Under the pieces are notes generated by a model, which saw only the letters and a list, made by a program, of their open reading frames with translations, searched no databases and was not told where the DNA came from. The position numbers and the translations under genes are program-made. A stretch of DNA of 64,000 nucleotides. Origin: Amylostereum areolatum. Lineage: Eukaryota > Basidiomycota > Agaricomycetes > Russulales > Stereaceae. How positions within the stretch are numbered: position 1 is the first letter of the stretch; each line of letters begins with the position of its first letter. The DNA lies in the NCBI GenBank assembly GCA_012932865.1, contig SAXG01000073.1, positions 124,001 to 188,000 of the forward strand, given 5' to 3'. This document shows, piece after piece, positions 54,382 through 64,000 of the stretch.

Positions 54382-55979
54382 CTAGGTGGTAACTCGTGCA
54401 TTCTTCCGGAGAGGCACACCAAGAGGTGGCATATCAACGCCGTTATCCTCGCCACCTCTTCCCACCAGCGGATCTCGGCGGAGGTGCCAGTTTCCTGAGA
54501 ACGATGCGGACGACACAACGACGATACTGGACGGAGACAAGAAGTCTGACAGGGAACGGTACATGCGCGTCGAACCGATCAACCTAGAAATCCGATGTGT
54601 CATGAGCGGGTTCAGGGAATAGGACGGCGAGTGCGTACGCACAGAATTGTCACTGAGAAAAACGTCAATCCCGTCGATGCCAGCTGTATTGATATTTTAA
54701 AAAAGTACGCACTTTCAGGCGTGAAAAATATCTCAAAGAAGCCGCGGCGGGGTCGGTAAGAGCTTGATTCAAATAGACAAACCGACTCACTATATTCATG
54801 GGAGCTGAAGAATCGTGAACTTCTCATCGCAATGTAAACAATGACGAAACTTACTGTTGAGTCTCAGTGACACGAAGACTACAGGGGGCACTTCGGCGAT
54901 TGTCGCGAGAAAGATCCATGCGAGGCCCTAGCTATGGCCGTCAGAACCGACACAAGCGCGTGCAAATAGCATACTAGCCTGGTTCCAAAGTATCCACCAG
55001 GTTTTGCTATGCACTCTTCCTTCACCCCAGCGGAGGAGACCAGCCAACATGATGGAAAACAGCAGGATGTCAACACAGAGCGCCATGACGGCGCTGGGCG
55101 TATTCTCTTCGGACTTCGTGATAAGGCAGCTCGCCGAGCTACGCACCCAAGTCGATCTCTCCTGTCAAGGAAGGTTGGTCACACAGGTCCCATTCGAGAG
55201 ATCAATGAACCCACCGAAACAACACTGTGGACGAACGCGCCGAAGTACCCGATCATCACGGGGACGACGATGGCTATGACATATCTGTTCATTCTCCAAA
55301 TAGCAATTCTGGGAAAGACGGTTGATTGGGTGAGAATCGATAATCTCTTAACGCAGCTGACAAACATACACTCGGATAGCGATCAACACGGAAGACAAGT
55401 ACATCGCCAAGTCCGGGATCCCCTATGTAACGCGGTTTTATGAGCCAGACCAACATTCAACAAGAAACGACAAATCGCTCACATATGCGAATACTATCCA
55501 CACCTTGGAGAAGCTCAGCACAAGGTGGAACGAAACGCCGCACCTTGCTACACACCTGGCAGTTGATTTCCGAAGCCGGGTCGAATCCTGAGATAATCGC
55601 GAAAAGTCCCAACAGCCCACTAAGCCGACAGGCGAGATACACCTAGCGGGATGGCTTGAATGTGACCACGTTGAATCGTTTGAGGGGATAGACACTGACC
55701 GCAGGTGTAGACAGTTTCTTCTGCTTTCTGATCAGCCTCCAGTCGTAGTCAACATGGGCAAGGAACTCCCATCTAAATGGGCGAGTCGTCAGCGTTCTGC
55801 ATCGTGCTATGCAGCCAAATCAAGACCAACGGACAGATAGATACCGGCGAGGATGTGCTCGATAAGAACCAGCGATCCTGAACCATCGTGGAGTCAATAA
55901 TTAGCGGTATAAAACGGGAATTAATTGACTCGCTATCCTGGGCAGCAATCGTAGCTGGAGATTTCCACTTGACTGTCAT
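54382..55979 (-). CDS. Seven-TM-like integral membrane protein, multi-exon
   Basis: Many short exons on the - strand. Readable pieces in order: MTVKWKSPATIAAQDSE with MVQDRWFLSSTSSP, KWEFLAHVDYDWRLIRKQKKLSTPA, VYLACRLSGLLGLFAIISG with ASEINCQ, VWIVFAYVS, IAIWRMNRYVIAIVVPVMIGYFGAFVHSV, MALCVDILLFSIMLAGLLRWGE ... WWILWNQ, GLAWIFLATIAEVPPVVFVSLRLN, TPMNI, and LIGSTRMYRSLSDFLSP to the stop at 54382. This order matches a family of serpentine membrane proteins common in Agaricomycetes (WRLIRKQ, EINCQ, WIF-ATIAEVPPVVF, STRMYRSL motifs) with no known function. One intron appears to start with GC rather than GT. Some exon junctions are uncertain, and a decayed gene cannot be excluded. Confidence 0.55.
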
Positions 55980-58900
55980 GGGATACGAGGCTGCGAGAAG
56001 GTGTACTGGACAGCGTCCGGGCACTTCGCAGGTTTTATAGCTCTAGTGTCCAAGGCCGATCGCGATAAGCCTTCGCCCCGTTTCGAGCACAAGACACCAT
56101 GCGTGTAGCCGCCGTGATGGGGTGAACGCCTTATAAGAGTTGTTGTGATCGATGTCGCAGCTTTCGGGTGTTTTGCTCCGCGGAGCACAGCGCGGATGAT
56201 GGAGACGTTCTTTAGTTAAAAGCCGCGTGCAGTGTGTCGTGAGGACATATCTACAACTCGTGATCGAACGATGAAAACATACGATCCACGAGCCCATTCC
56301 GAGCATGGTTTTGTTCTCACATGCAAACCTAGCAGCTGGTCTCATGACCCAGGTCGTGTTGAAAGTTGAGCAATGAAGAGCGGTGGATAGAGGCCTTGCT
56401 GTACCCCTCGTCTAACGAGACCCAAAATCAGCACGAGTCCACCAGCTATTCCGAGGTATGGTGGAGGATTACATTAGCATACTCACCATATGATCTCCTT
56501 CACTTTCCATTGCGCGCCACTCGAGTTGGACCCCTCCACATTCTATGGCTGAGTTGGCCGGAAGATGGCCGTTCCTGCTGTAGAAACCCACCCGTACAGA
56601 CGTGTGGCTGTTAGAGGGACTGTAGATACGTGACATGATAAATTGTCGCACCAATGATCGCGTCATCGGAGTCCGAGTTCATAAGATTTTGGGGGGCGTA
56701 TGGACGCGAGGAAAGAAAGGGAAAACTCGGATGTGATGAGTGGAGTCCGATAAGAACACAGCTCCTGACGTCTAGTATTTCGTTCCTTTCATAGGTCGTA
56801 TTCTGCGATAGATGAAACGGTGAACCTGAAGGTGTCGTTAAAAGACGAAGGCGGGTACAGGAAGCGGGTGGCATAATACCGCGGGGACGGAGAAATCAGG
56901 TTGAGAGATGAAGATTGATACGGTTTGGCCTTCTTCGCCTTCGAGCCAATGGTGAAGACGTTGTGTGATCAACGACCCTGATATAGTGGTCGAATCATCT
57001 ACAGATGGAAAAGATGGAAATACTGTGGTGAGATGGAAATCTTTCTTTCGGTGCATGCTTTCGGAACTTGGAGACGTGCATTGAAGAGGGTCTGCGATGG
57101 AGAGTTTAATGAGTTAGAAACCTGACGAGAAAGGTGAATGACGAGTACAGAGAGGTCTCGATGTGGGGGCCGGCGTGGATCTTCCGTCAAACCTGTCAGA
57201 ATGCGTTCAACTTATCAACAACGCCACAACGCACGTGCACATTCGGCTGGGCCTCCAGAGCTTACCGATAAAAATATGCCTCAGATGTGGAACGTGGAGA
57301 AGATCTGGAGGCTGAAGCTCTCAGTCGTCGGTCGAAGCTATGGTGGGAGAAAACACGCACCGGTATTAGTTCACCTCGATCCAAGCGTTGTATGTAGAAG
57401 ATTGAATCCACTGAGCACTGAATCTCGCTAGCTGCAGGATGGTTACACGATGAGTCTGAGTGCCACATATGTGCGATATTACCTCGTCCTTCGTGGATGC
57501 TTCCATCGAAGTTGCAGCCCCTCCGTTCTGTCCTATGCGACTTCGTCACTGGGGATACAAGTCACCTGCGTTAGTATTTGAACGAGTCCAGCGGCCGCGG
57601 GTCGGCTTCGGTACGATTTGAGTGTGATGGGAAGTACCTGCCTAGACATCGTCGACCTGCGAAGCTTCGAGGCCAGTAAGAAGAAGCCGTGGGTCAAGGC
57701 AATAAGCCTGGAAGTGAAGATATTGTCTGTGTGTGTGATGGAGGAAGAACACACGAGGCCGGAGGAAGACGTCAAGATAATTTCTGATTTGAGAGGAAAT
57801 TCAAGATGGAAGACGACTTATGAAGAGAGGTATATGAACGGATTTTCTACCTGCCGTGCTCTTCGCAATTAAACGCAGAATCTGAGCCTTGGGACCCGCC
57901 GGCGGGGACACATCATAGGGAAACACGATAGGAGAGCTTCTAACCTCCAACGTGGAGCCCTCGATTTCTTCGAAACCGGGCTTCTGCTGAAAAACGTGTT
58001 AGGGAATCAATGCTGAAGTTGAAGAGGAAGTTTCGATGGGTTGGAGATTGGAACATTCAACAGGTGTGCAGCGCCGGCTCGCGGCCACCTCGCGCGATCA
58101 CAGAACATCGGACCCGGCGTCGACAAAGAGGAGACGACCCTATAAATTCATTATATATCAGACCTCAGAGTGGAAGAGGTTCGAGCCACGTACTTCAGAC
58201 CGTGAACTTCAGTGGAAGTAAACGAAAAGACAAGCCTTCGAGGCGTCGCGTAACGGTAGAGTATTTGCGGTCACATGTCAGAATTAGCATACATAGCCAA
58301 TCACAACGACGGGGTATCCGCTGGCAGCTCTCGCGATCGCAGCCTCTGGCGCTCCTCCACAGCCCAGACATATACCACCTCATATTCTCTTCTTCCGTAG
58401 GACAGACACAAAGACGTCTCAGCCGCGACTGGAACGACCATAGGAAAAACCCAAGATCGACACAGAGAAGGTGCCGTGAATTCGCCCTCGTCATAGTTTT
58501 CGTGTCTGAAACACCGTGGTCAAAGGGGTCCAGAAGACCTTCGCTTCGCGATAGAACCAAGGCAGAACACCGATACAGAGACAAAGGCGTTGCGAGGCGA
58601 AGCGAAGCGAGGATGTGCCATATGTAACCGTGCGTCCACATTTTTCATTGTCCTTCGCAGAAGTTGATGCTGAAACTCACCCTAGGCCCCCGTGGTCCGG
58701 ATCAGCTCTTCGGGCCTCAATCGAGATGGCTGTTGGTTGGAGGATTGGGCCCAAGATAGGAAGAGCCTCGTGGTGAGTTCGCTGTTGAACTTCGGACAGC
58801 ATCTTGCTCATACGGGGTGCATAGAACGAGGTTTCCCAAACACACCGCCCTATCTACATGGATGAACGACTTTTAGATGGTCACAGCCGAAGAAGTGACA

Positions 58901-59344
58901 CCGCGCGTACAGGAATGAGACTGGAATGGACGCCCGCCCTCCATGGCTCCCCTATCTCGACTGCCACGTCGTCCGTGCCCCCCAAGAAGGCCTCCATCAC
59001 AACCTCCTTTGTCAACTCGAGACAACATATACTTTTTTTTCATTGTCTTTTCGACCTTGACGACGCGACCGGCTCCATCGGCCGCGAAAATCGCCTCCGG
59101 TCCCGTTCCGAACACTCCAAACTGCTCGGAACGAATTCGTCGCCCTCGCCTTCTGGGCGCTCCGTTTATCAGCGTCTCTGCTACATATACGGGCCTACAA
59201 CTTTGCATGGTCGCCTCCGTTCCCCGCACCACCCATCTTCTCTCTTCGCTGCCACACTGTTGCCGCTCCGTGCGTATCTCTTACGCATCACGTCCCCCCA
59301 CGTACTGAGTCCGTTTTGCAGCAGCTAAACGCTCTTCATCAACC
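55980..59344. other. Gene-poor 3.4-kb stretch
   Basis: Lower GC and many short ORFs. Small exon-like pieces with acceptable splice sites on the - strand at 57.2-57.8 kb (HTDNIFTSRLIALTHGFFLLASK) and a 205-codon + frame at 58010-58627 show no recognisable domain. It may be remains of membrane-protein genes; I cannot support a call. Confidence 0.35.
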
Positions 59345-60937
59345 ATGGCGATGTTGCCCAAAGCCACGCCCGCCTCTGTCGACGTCTCAAGACCAAGGTC
59401 CTTCCTTCAAGACTCCACGTCAGCACTGCCTTGCGAGATCGTCGGGGAGATCTTCTCCTTTCTCCCTTTCCCCACTCCAGGCGAGCTCTCTAAGCATGGG
59501 GAAACCTCCGCTCGACCACCATGGATGCGCGTCTCTCACGTCTGCAGGCGATGGCGCGAAGTTGCCACGCACCACCGGAGGATGTGGTCGACGATATCGA
59601 CCGCCCAATACGACCTCTTCACCTTGGCCTTGAAGCGGTCCGCCTCCCTCCCCCTCACCATCAGCTTCATGCGCGACCGTCCCACCTACGTCAACCCAAG
59701 CCGCAACGACGGGTTCACGTCCATTCCCAGACGCGTCTTCGACCTTCTGGCCTTGAAGGCCCTGCCCCGCGTACGCTCCATGGCGCTCTCCCTCGGGCCA
59801 GAGGGAAACCACGACATACTGTGGAAACACCCCGCTCCCGCGCTGGAGTCCCTAACCATATCCGCCGTCAGACGATGTGTATACTCCCCCACGTTGGACG
59901 TGTACACCGTCGTCTCGGAAGCCCTTCCCGACGATATGTTCGAAGCACAAACCCCGCGCCTCGACACCCTCAGGCTCAACGTCGTTGACATCCATCCCAC
60001 ATTACCCTTCTTCACCGACCGCTTGCGGACGCTCGAACTGAAGGGCGTACGGTGCTATACTCTCACCGGGCAGACCCCTATTGAGCACGACCCCGAGGCG
60101 TTGCTCGAGGCCCTCCGACGCGCGCCCAACTTGGAGGAGCTGACCATCATCTCGCCGCTGTCGGATGAGGTGGAGTCCGAGCGCGTCGTCGAAGAGGGGA
60201 CGCACGTCCCGTCCGTCCCGCTGGGCAGGTTACGCAAGCTCGTCCTGGAAGACTACGCCCCCAACCTTCCTGGATTCATCCGCCGCCTACAACTCCCGCA
60301 GACGTGTGGCATCGCTCTGCGCACCGTTCATACGCAAAACCGCCCCCTGAGGGCGGTTCTAGATATCGTGTTGGCAACGTTTCCGCCCCGACCCGACCCC
60401 GACCGCGAGGCGACCTTCTTCTATAGAAAGGTGCTCATTTCGGGCCAGGCTGCAGATCGTGGCTCATGGTCCCCTCGTCGCCCATGCCGAATCGTCCGCA
60501 TCGTTGCTTCGGAACCCCAAGATCCATCGCTCCCCGACCATCTCGAGATCACCGTCGACCTTGACGAGGACACCGACATCTCCCTAGTACTGATAGCCCT
60601 CATCTACTATTTCCCGCCTTGCATCTGCCGTGCACGAGTCCTCGTCGTGGACCACCCCTTCTTTGCCTCCGGCACCTCCTGGAAACCTATGTTGGAACCG
60701 TTCAAAGATGTCATGGAATTGGCGGTTTCCCCGAAAATAGCCAAGCTTCCGGAAAAGGCGACGGAAAACCTCGAGAAGGAGGTGGTGGTGATGGAGGTGG
60801 TGGAGGTAGACGAGGTGGTGGAGGTGGTGGAGGTGGTGGAGGTGGACGAGGAGGAGGAGGAGGAGACGCCGTTATTCAAGAAGCTCGAAACGGCGCGATA
60901 TGTGTACGAGGACGGTCGAGATGAGCCGGCGTGGTAG
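59345..60937 (+). CDS. F-box protein with acidic C-terminus
   Basis: A single open frame of 530 codons beginning in a CAACCATGGCG context. The F-box spans about residues 27-85 (SALPCEIVGEIFSFLPFPTPGEL, MRVSHVCRRWREVATHHRRMWSTI). Leucine-rich segments follow (LESLTISAVRRC, LRTLELKGVRC, APNLEELTIISPLS, LRKLVLEDYAPNLPGF). The C-terminus is a Val/Glu-rich and poly-Glu tract (about residues 480-515) coded by GGTGGTGGAG-type repeats, ending ETARYVYEDGRDEPAW. It is a presumed SCF substrate adaptor and resembles the duplicated F-box genes in layout but is not a recent copy of them. No introns or defects seen. Confidence 0.85.
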   Translation: MAMLPKATPASVDVSRPRSFLQDSTSALPCEIVGEIFSFLPFPTPGELSKHGETSARPPWMRVSHVCRRWREVATHHRRMWSTISTAQYDLFTLALKRSASLPLTISFMRDRPTYVNPSRNDGFTSIPRRVFDLLALKALPRVRSMALSLGPEGNHDILWKHPAPALESLTISAVRRCVYSPTLDVYTVVSEALPDDMFEAQTPRLDTLRLNVVDIHPTLPFFTDRLRTLELKGVRCYTLTGQTPIEHDPEALLEALRRAPNLEELTIISPLSDEVESERVVEEGTHVPSVPLGRLRKLVLEDYAPNLPGFIRRLQLPQTCGIALRTVHTQNRPLRAVLDIVLATFPPRPDPDREATFFYRKVLISGQAADRGSWSPRRPCRIVRIVASEPQDPSLPDHLEITVDLDEDTDISLVLIALIYYFPPCICRARVLVVDHPFFASGTSWKPMLEPFKDVMELAVSPKIAKLPEKATENLEKEVVVMEVVEVDEVVEVVEVVEVDEEEEEETPLFKKLETARYVYEDGRDEPAW

Positions 60938-61605
60938 TGAGAGGGGACGGGACTCGGGGCGAAGTACACTTGGTTGTGCGTGCATCATATCCCCTCTCAA
61001 TTGGTGAGTTTGAAGGGTTGACTTATCCATGGACTGTAGGATACATGTAATACGTAGGATTGTGAATAAGTATGGCTGCACGTTATTGTACTCTTTAACG
61101 TGTTCGGGCTTTGGCTCTTTCGAGCGAGAGTGAAACCCCATTCACGACATTACTAGACAGCTTTGTCCGCCTACGTCGTTGTCACGGTGGTCGACATCCT
61201 CAAGGTGACGTTAGTCCACATGAACTTCATATTCCAAATCTCAAGCCAGGACGACCCCTTCCCCAAGGTGAGTCGGTTGGTCCATCAAATGAACGCTATG
61301 CTGAGCGAGTACGTCCATGCAGGCGTTTACGTAGTCATGGACTGGTCCGTCCGCTGAGGTGTCAAGTAGACCTTCCGCATCGGACGCACAATAGACGAAA
61401 ACATCGTTTGAAAATTCCGTCCGGAAACTCCACCAGGCTATTGTCCCTCCGGTAACTACCCATTGGATCCACTTTCGCAGCCGGGTTATAACGCCCCTTC
61501 TGTCCGCCGGTCGCTCTTTTCTAACTCTTACCACCTACCACCGCGGCACCTCCCCTCTTAATAGTGGCATCCTCCCCGTCCGCATTTATCGACTTCGTCA
61601 CAGTT
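60938..61605. other. No gene seen
   Basis: 3' flank of the F-box gene and promoter of the next gene. A 64-codon frame at 61163-61357 has no support. Confidence 0.4.
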
Positions 61606-62951
61606 ATGTCCCTCGTCTCGAACACGCCTCGCTTCCCCGACATCTCCGACCTGCCGTCCACTGCTAACCGCGACAAGCAAGAACCACGATTCCGTTTTCC
61701 GTTCCCTGTCGATAAGCCGCCGCGAAACCATGGGTCCTCCACATCATCGACAGTTTTCAATATGACGATCCTCCGATGGTGGATGGAGTGCTCTCTCTTC
61801 CGGCCTACGACCCCAACCAGAATTTCGTTGCCCTCTTCGACGCCGAATTCATCCCGCTTTTCGTATCCGACCCGGAAAAGGACGATAAAACAGGCAACAA
61901 GACGACCATCCAGAGCGACAAGGGACGACAAGGCGACGAGGGAAACGACCGCGAGAAAGACAAAGAGGGCTGCGGGGGATGAGTCGCAGACAAAGAAGAC
62001 GACGTGGAGTACGGGGGGGAAGGGAGAACCCATGGACGAGGCCAACGAGGCCAACACGAATCGACGCGAAACCCAAGGTCGACCCGGAACTCCAGAAGCT
62101 CAAAGACGACGTGTATCGCACCGCGCTCTACAACGCCGTCGATTACATCCGGAACGGCACCATCAATTTGGAGGTGTTCAACATGTGGACGCGTCGAGCG
62201 TTCACCATGCCTTTCATCGTCGTCAAGCTGTCAGCCATCCCCCGCCGTACCGACATACTCCCAAGAGCATACCACAACTACACCCGCAAGATGACGGACC
62301 GGAAGGCTGGCCCTCCGGGGAAATATTCGAGGTGTGTGTCTTCGAGGCAGTCGACCGAGGGGCGGTACTCACGAATTGATAGGTCTTACATGCATTGGGT
62401 CCACGTCGTCGAGGCACGGAAAAGAGTGAGCCCACTGAGAAACGAGGTGACATTCGGGGAGGAAGACGCAGAGGTGCATGCGAACAACCACGGCACCACC
62501 TATCCTCACGCTGGCCCGACCGGCACCGTCGCCTTGAATGCCTATCAATGTAAGTCCCAATCTTCCTTGAAAAACTCGAATCTTCCAGCTGATCCTGTGG
62601 ACACTATGGCAGCGGTGGAACTCGAGATTGGTGCGCGTACTTCATCGAACGACTGGGGCGTGTATTGACTTGCTATTCACCAGCTCTTCTTGATAACCGG
62701 TTTCAAGAATACCGCGTCTTGGTGAATAATCGACTCCGCGCAAAGGCCGCTAGCTCGTCGCGTGTCTTTGATCAAGAAATGGCCAACGCTCGTGCGTTGG
62801 ATCGATCCGCTTTTGGAGTCCAGGTGCGTACGCGTGGTCTCGCTTCCGACAATCTGTTCATTTTGCTTGGTGATTACAGCGCTGGATCGCGACAACTCGA
62901 CGCTCGTTTAAGCAAGCCATGCTTGCTGTCGGTGACTTGCTTGCACTGTAG
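61606..62951 (+). CDS. Winged-helix-like family protein E
   Basis: Start ATG at 61606 (MSLVSNTPRFPDISDLP). A Ser/Pro/basic region with KRTIKQATRR and ARKTKRAAGDESQTKK follows, then a frame change near a run of seven G (62013-62019), then DPELQKLKDDVYRTALYNAVDYIRNGTINLEVFNMWTRRAF ... LPRAYHNY, which keeps the helix-helix-helix-wing spacing of the family. The 3' exons join in phase: ending at NAYQ, then DPVDTMAAVELEI, then LLDNRFQEYRVLVNNRLRAKAA to SAFGVQ, then RWIATTRRSFKQAMLAVGDLLAL with TAG at 62949-62951. The C-terminal part is helical. Domain assignment is weaker than for A', B' and C. The frame change could be an intron I missed or a sequence error. Confidence 0.55.
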
Positions 62952-63411
62952 TATCCTCGCTGTGTCACAGCTCCATATCGGTTATACTATACCCCTATGA
63001 TATCGATGTCGCAGCCGTGTTGACCTCGCGGTGTCGCGGAAACTCTTGTGCATGGCTTGAGCAGAGCTTGAACAGAAAGCAACGGTCGTATGATCATATC
63101 CCAGGCCTATCGCGCACAGAATACTACCCATCGGCGACTGCCAGGAAGATGGTGGGGTTAGTGGGAGGCGATCGGAGTCGTTCCTACGCCTTGGTCGTCC
63201 ACTGATGTATGGGATACGATGGAGGAAATACGATCACAACGATGATACAATACAGTGGAAAAGAAATTAATGAACGTTGTGGGATACAGGCTGAGACACT
63301 CAGACGTCACTGTGAGGAAAGGAGCGTGATTGTACATGGTACGGAGAACATAGAGGGAGGAAGGAGAATGTGGCTCCAAAGTTTGGGCGCGCCGCAAAGC
63401 CTGAGATCCTG
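62952..63411. other. No gene seen
   Basis: Short spacer between convergent genes. Confidence 0.5.
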
Positions 63412-64000
63412 CTAGGTGAAGAACCACCCATCGCAGTCGCGATACACCTCCTGGTCCTGTACTTCCACTGTGGGCTGCGTCCGAGTTTGCATTGCTTTGA
63501 TGGCCACCACTTTGGGATATCACAAATCAATCGCTGCAGCCCATAAGAAGTGAGAAGGCGGCTTACTTGCGTCCGCCAAATTGAGGCGCTTCGCGATGAT
63601 TTCTTGATCTAAGAGGGGGATTTCAGCGACGAGGTGATGGGTGGATAGGTGAGAACAACGTACTGCGCTTGTACTCTAGTATGACATCGTCAAATTCTAC
63701 GTCCAACCGCTATCAGCTACCAAGAATATAAGACCGAAAGTAAGTAGATACCTTCAGCTTCCTTGCGCAAGTCGTCCTCTGATCGCTCCTTTTTCAGTGG
63801 ACTAGGAAGGTACACCGTTTTCGCCTTACGCGATCTATAGAGCGAAATCCAATTCAGACAACATCCAAACGAGTGTTTGGGCCCGGGGAAATACGAACTT
63901 CTTCTTGTTCTTCCTCTTCGTTTGACGCATACTCCGTAAGCGATGGGGAAGAAGATGGAGAGGAATGGCGGGGAGAACGTCGGGGACAACCGTCGATGCG
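63412..64000 (-). CDS. Partial gene at right edge, unrecognised
   Basis: The 3' end of a - strand gene; the 5' part is beyond the window. Exon-like pieces: SPSSSPSLTEYASNEEEEQEE near 63900-63985, RSRKAKTVYLPSPLKKERSEDDLRKEAE (about 63768-63840), AEIPLLDQEIIAKRLNLADA near 63567-63630, and a last exon VVAIKAMQTRTQPTVEVQDQEVYRDCDGWFFT with stop at 63412-63414. Introns between them are GT-AG, although the last acceptor is less certain. It is acidic then basic, with no domain I recognise. Confidence 0.45.

Noticed and set aside
58160..58190. tRNA-like GGTTCGAGCC loop
   Set aside because: No matching acceptor stem, D-arm or anticodon arm around it.

Overview
This is eukaryotic DNA from a filamentous basidiomycete, most likely an Agaricomycete; Polyporales is my guess. 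The signs are GC-rich coding DNA, many 50-65 nt GT-AG introns with CTAAC-type branch sites, TTAGGG-type repeat tracts, several F-box proteins of the Agaricomycete type, DUF6535 membrane proteins, and a family of SP-rich proteins found in multiple copies. I see no prokaryotic operons, rRNA, convincing tRNA, CRISPR array or intact transposon. Genes are mostly single, intron-containing and separated by decayed DNA, as in a fast-evolving accessory region.

Layout. 0-3.7 kb: two tandem genes of a winged-helix-like SP-rich family (copies A and B, + strand) facing a broken FAD oxidase fused to a broken DUF6535 gene (- strand). 4.5-5.5 kb: possible small multi-exon gene. 7.3-8.1 kb: two FAD-oxidase remnants. 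8.5-10.4 kb: F-box gene. 11.9-17.4 kb: two tandem DUF6535 genes. 19.3-21.5 kb: intact secreted FAD oxidase (7 exons resolved). 21.8-25.0 kb: two more winged-helix-family genes (B', A') on the - strand. 25.9-27.5 kb: low-complexity acidic/serine-rich gene. 28.7-32.3 kb: two F-box genes. 33.1-35.1 and 41.2-43.2 kb: a recent direct duplication carrying near-identical F-box genes. Between them lie two decayed tandem-repeat arrays and a hairpin-rich AT-richer island. 44.2-46.5 kb: third long DUF6535 gene. 48.6-49.3 kb: FAD-oxidase pseudogene. 50.0-54.0 kb: two more winged-helix-family genes (C, D). 54.4-56.0 kb: seven-TM-like membrane protein. 59.3-60.9 kb: F-box gene. 61.6-63.0 kb: another family member (E). 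The right edge holds a partial gene.

Main result. DUF6535, FAD oxidase and winged-helix-like genes occur next to each other three times in 64 kb, in states from intact to decayed. The 0-3.7 kb and 19.3-25.0 kb blocks are mirror images (inverted duplication). The SP-rich family has at least seven loci here and combines an N-terminal disordered and NLS-like region, a domain whose helix/helix/helix/wing pattern resembles the C-terminal winged helix of TFIIF-alpha (RAP74), and a helical tail. Each of the five telomere-type CCCTAA tracts in the window lies in a position that matches, or plausibly matches, one particular intron of the FAD-oxidase family. How these genes cooperate, if they do, is not shown by the sequence; the recurrence is the evidence that the combination matters.

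Limits: all exon structures were read by eye. Frameshifts in homopolymers could be assembly errors. Family names rest on recognised motifs, not on searches.
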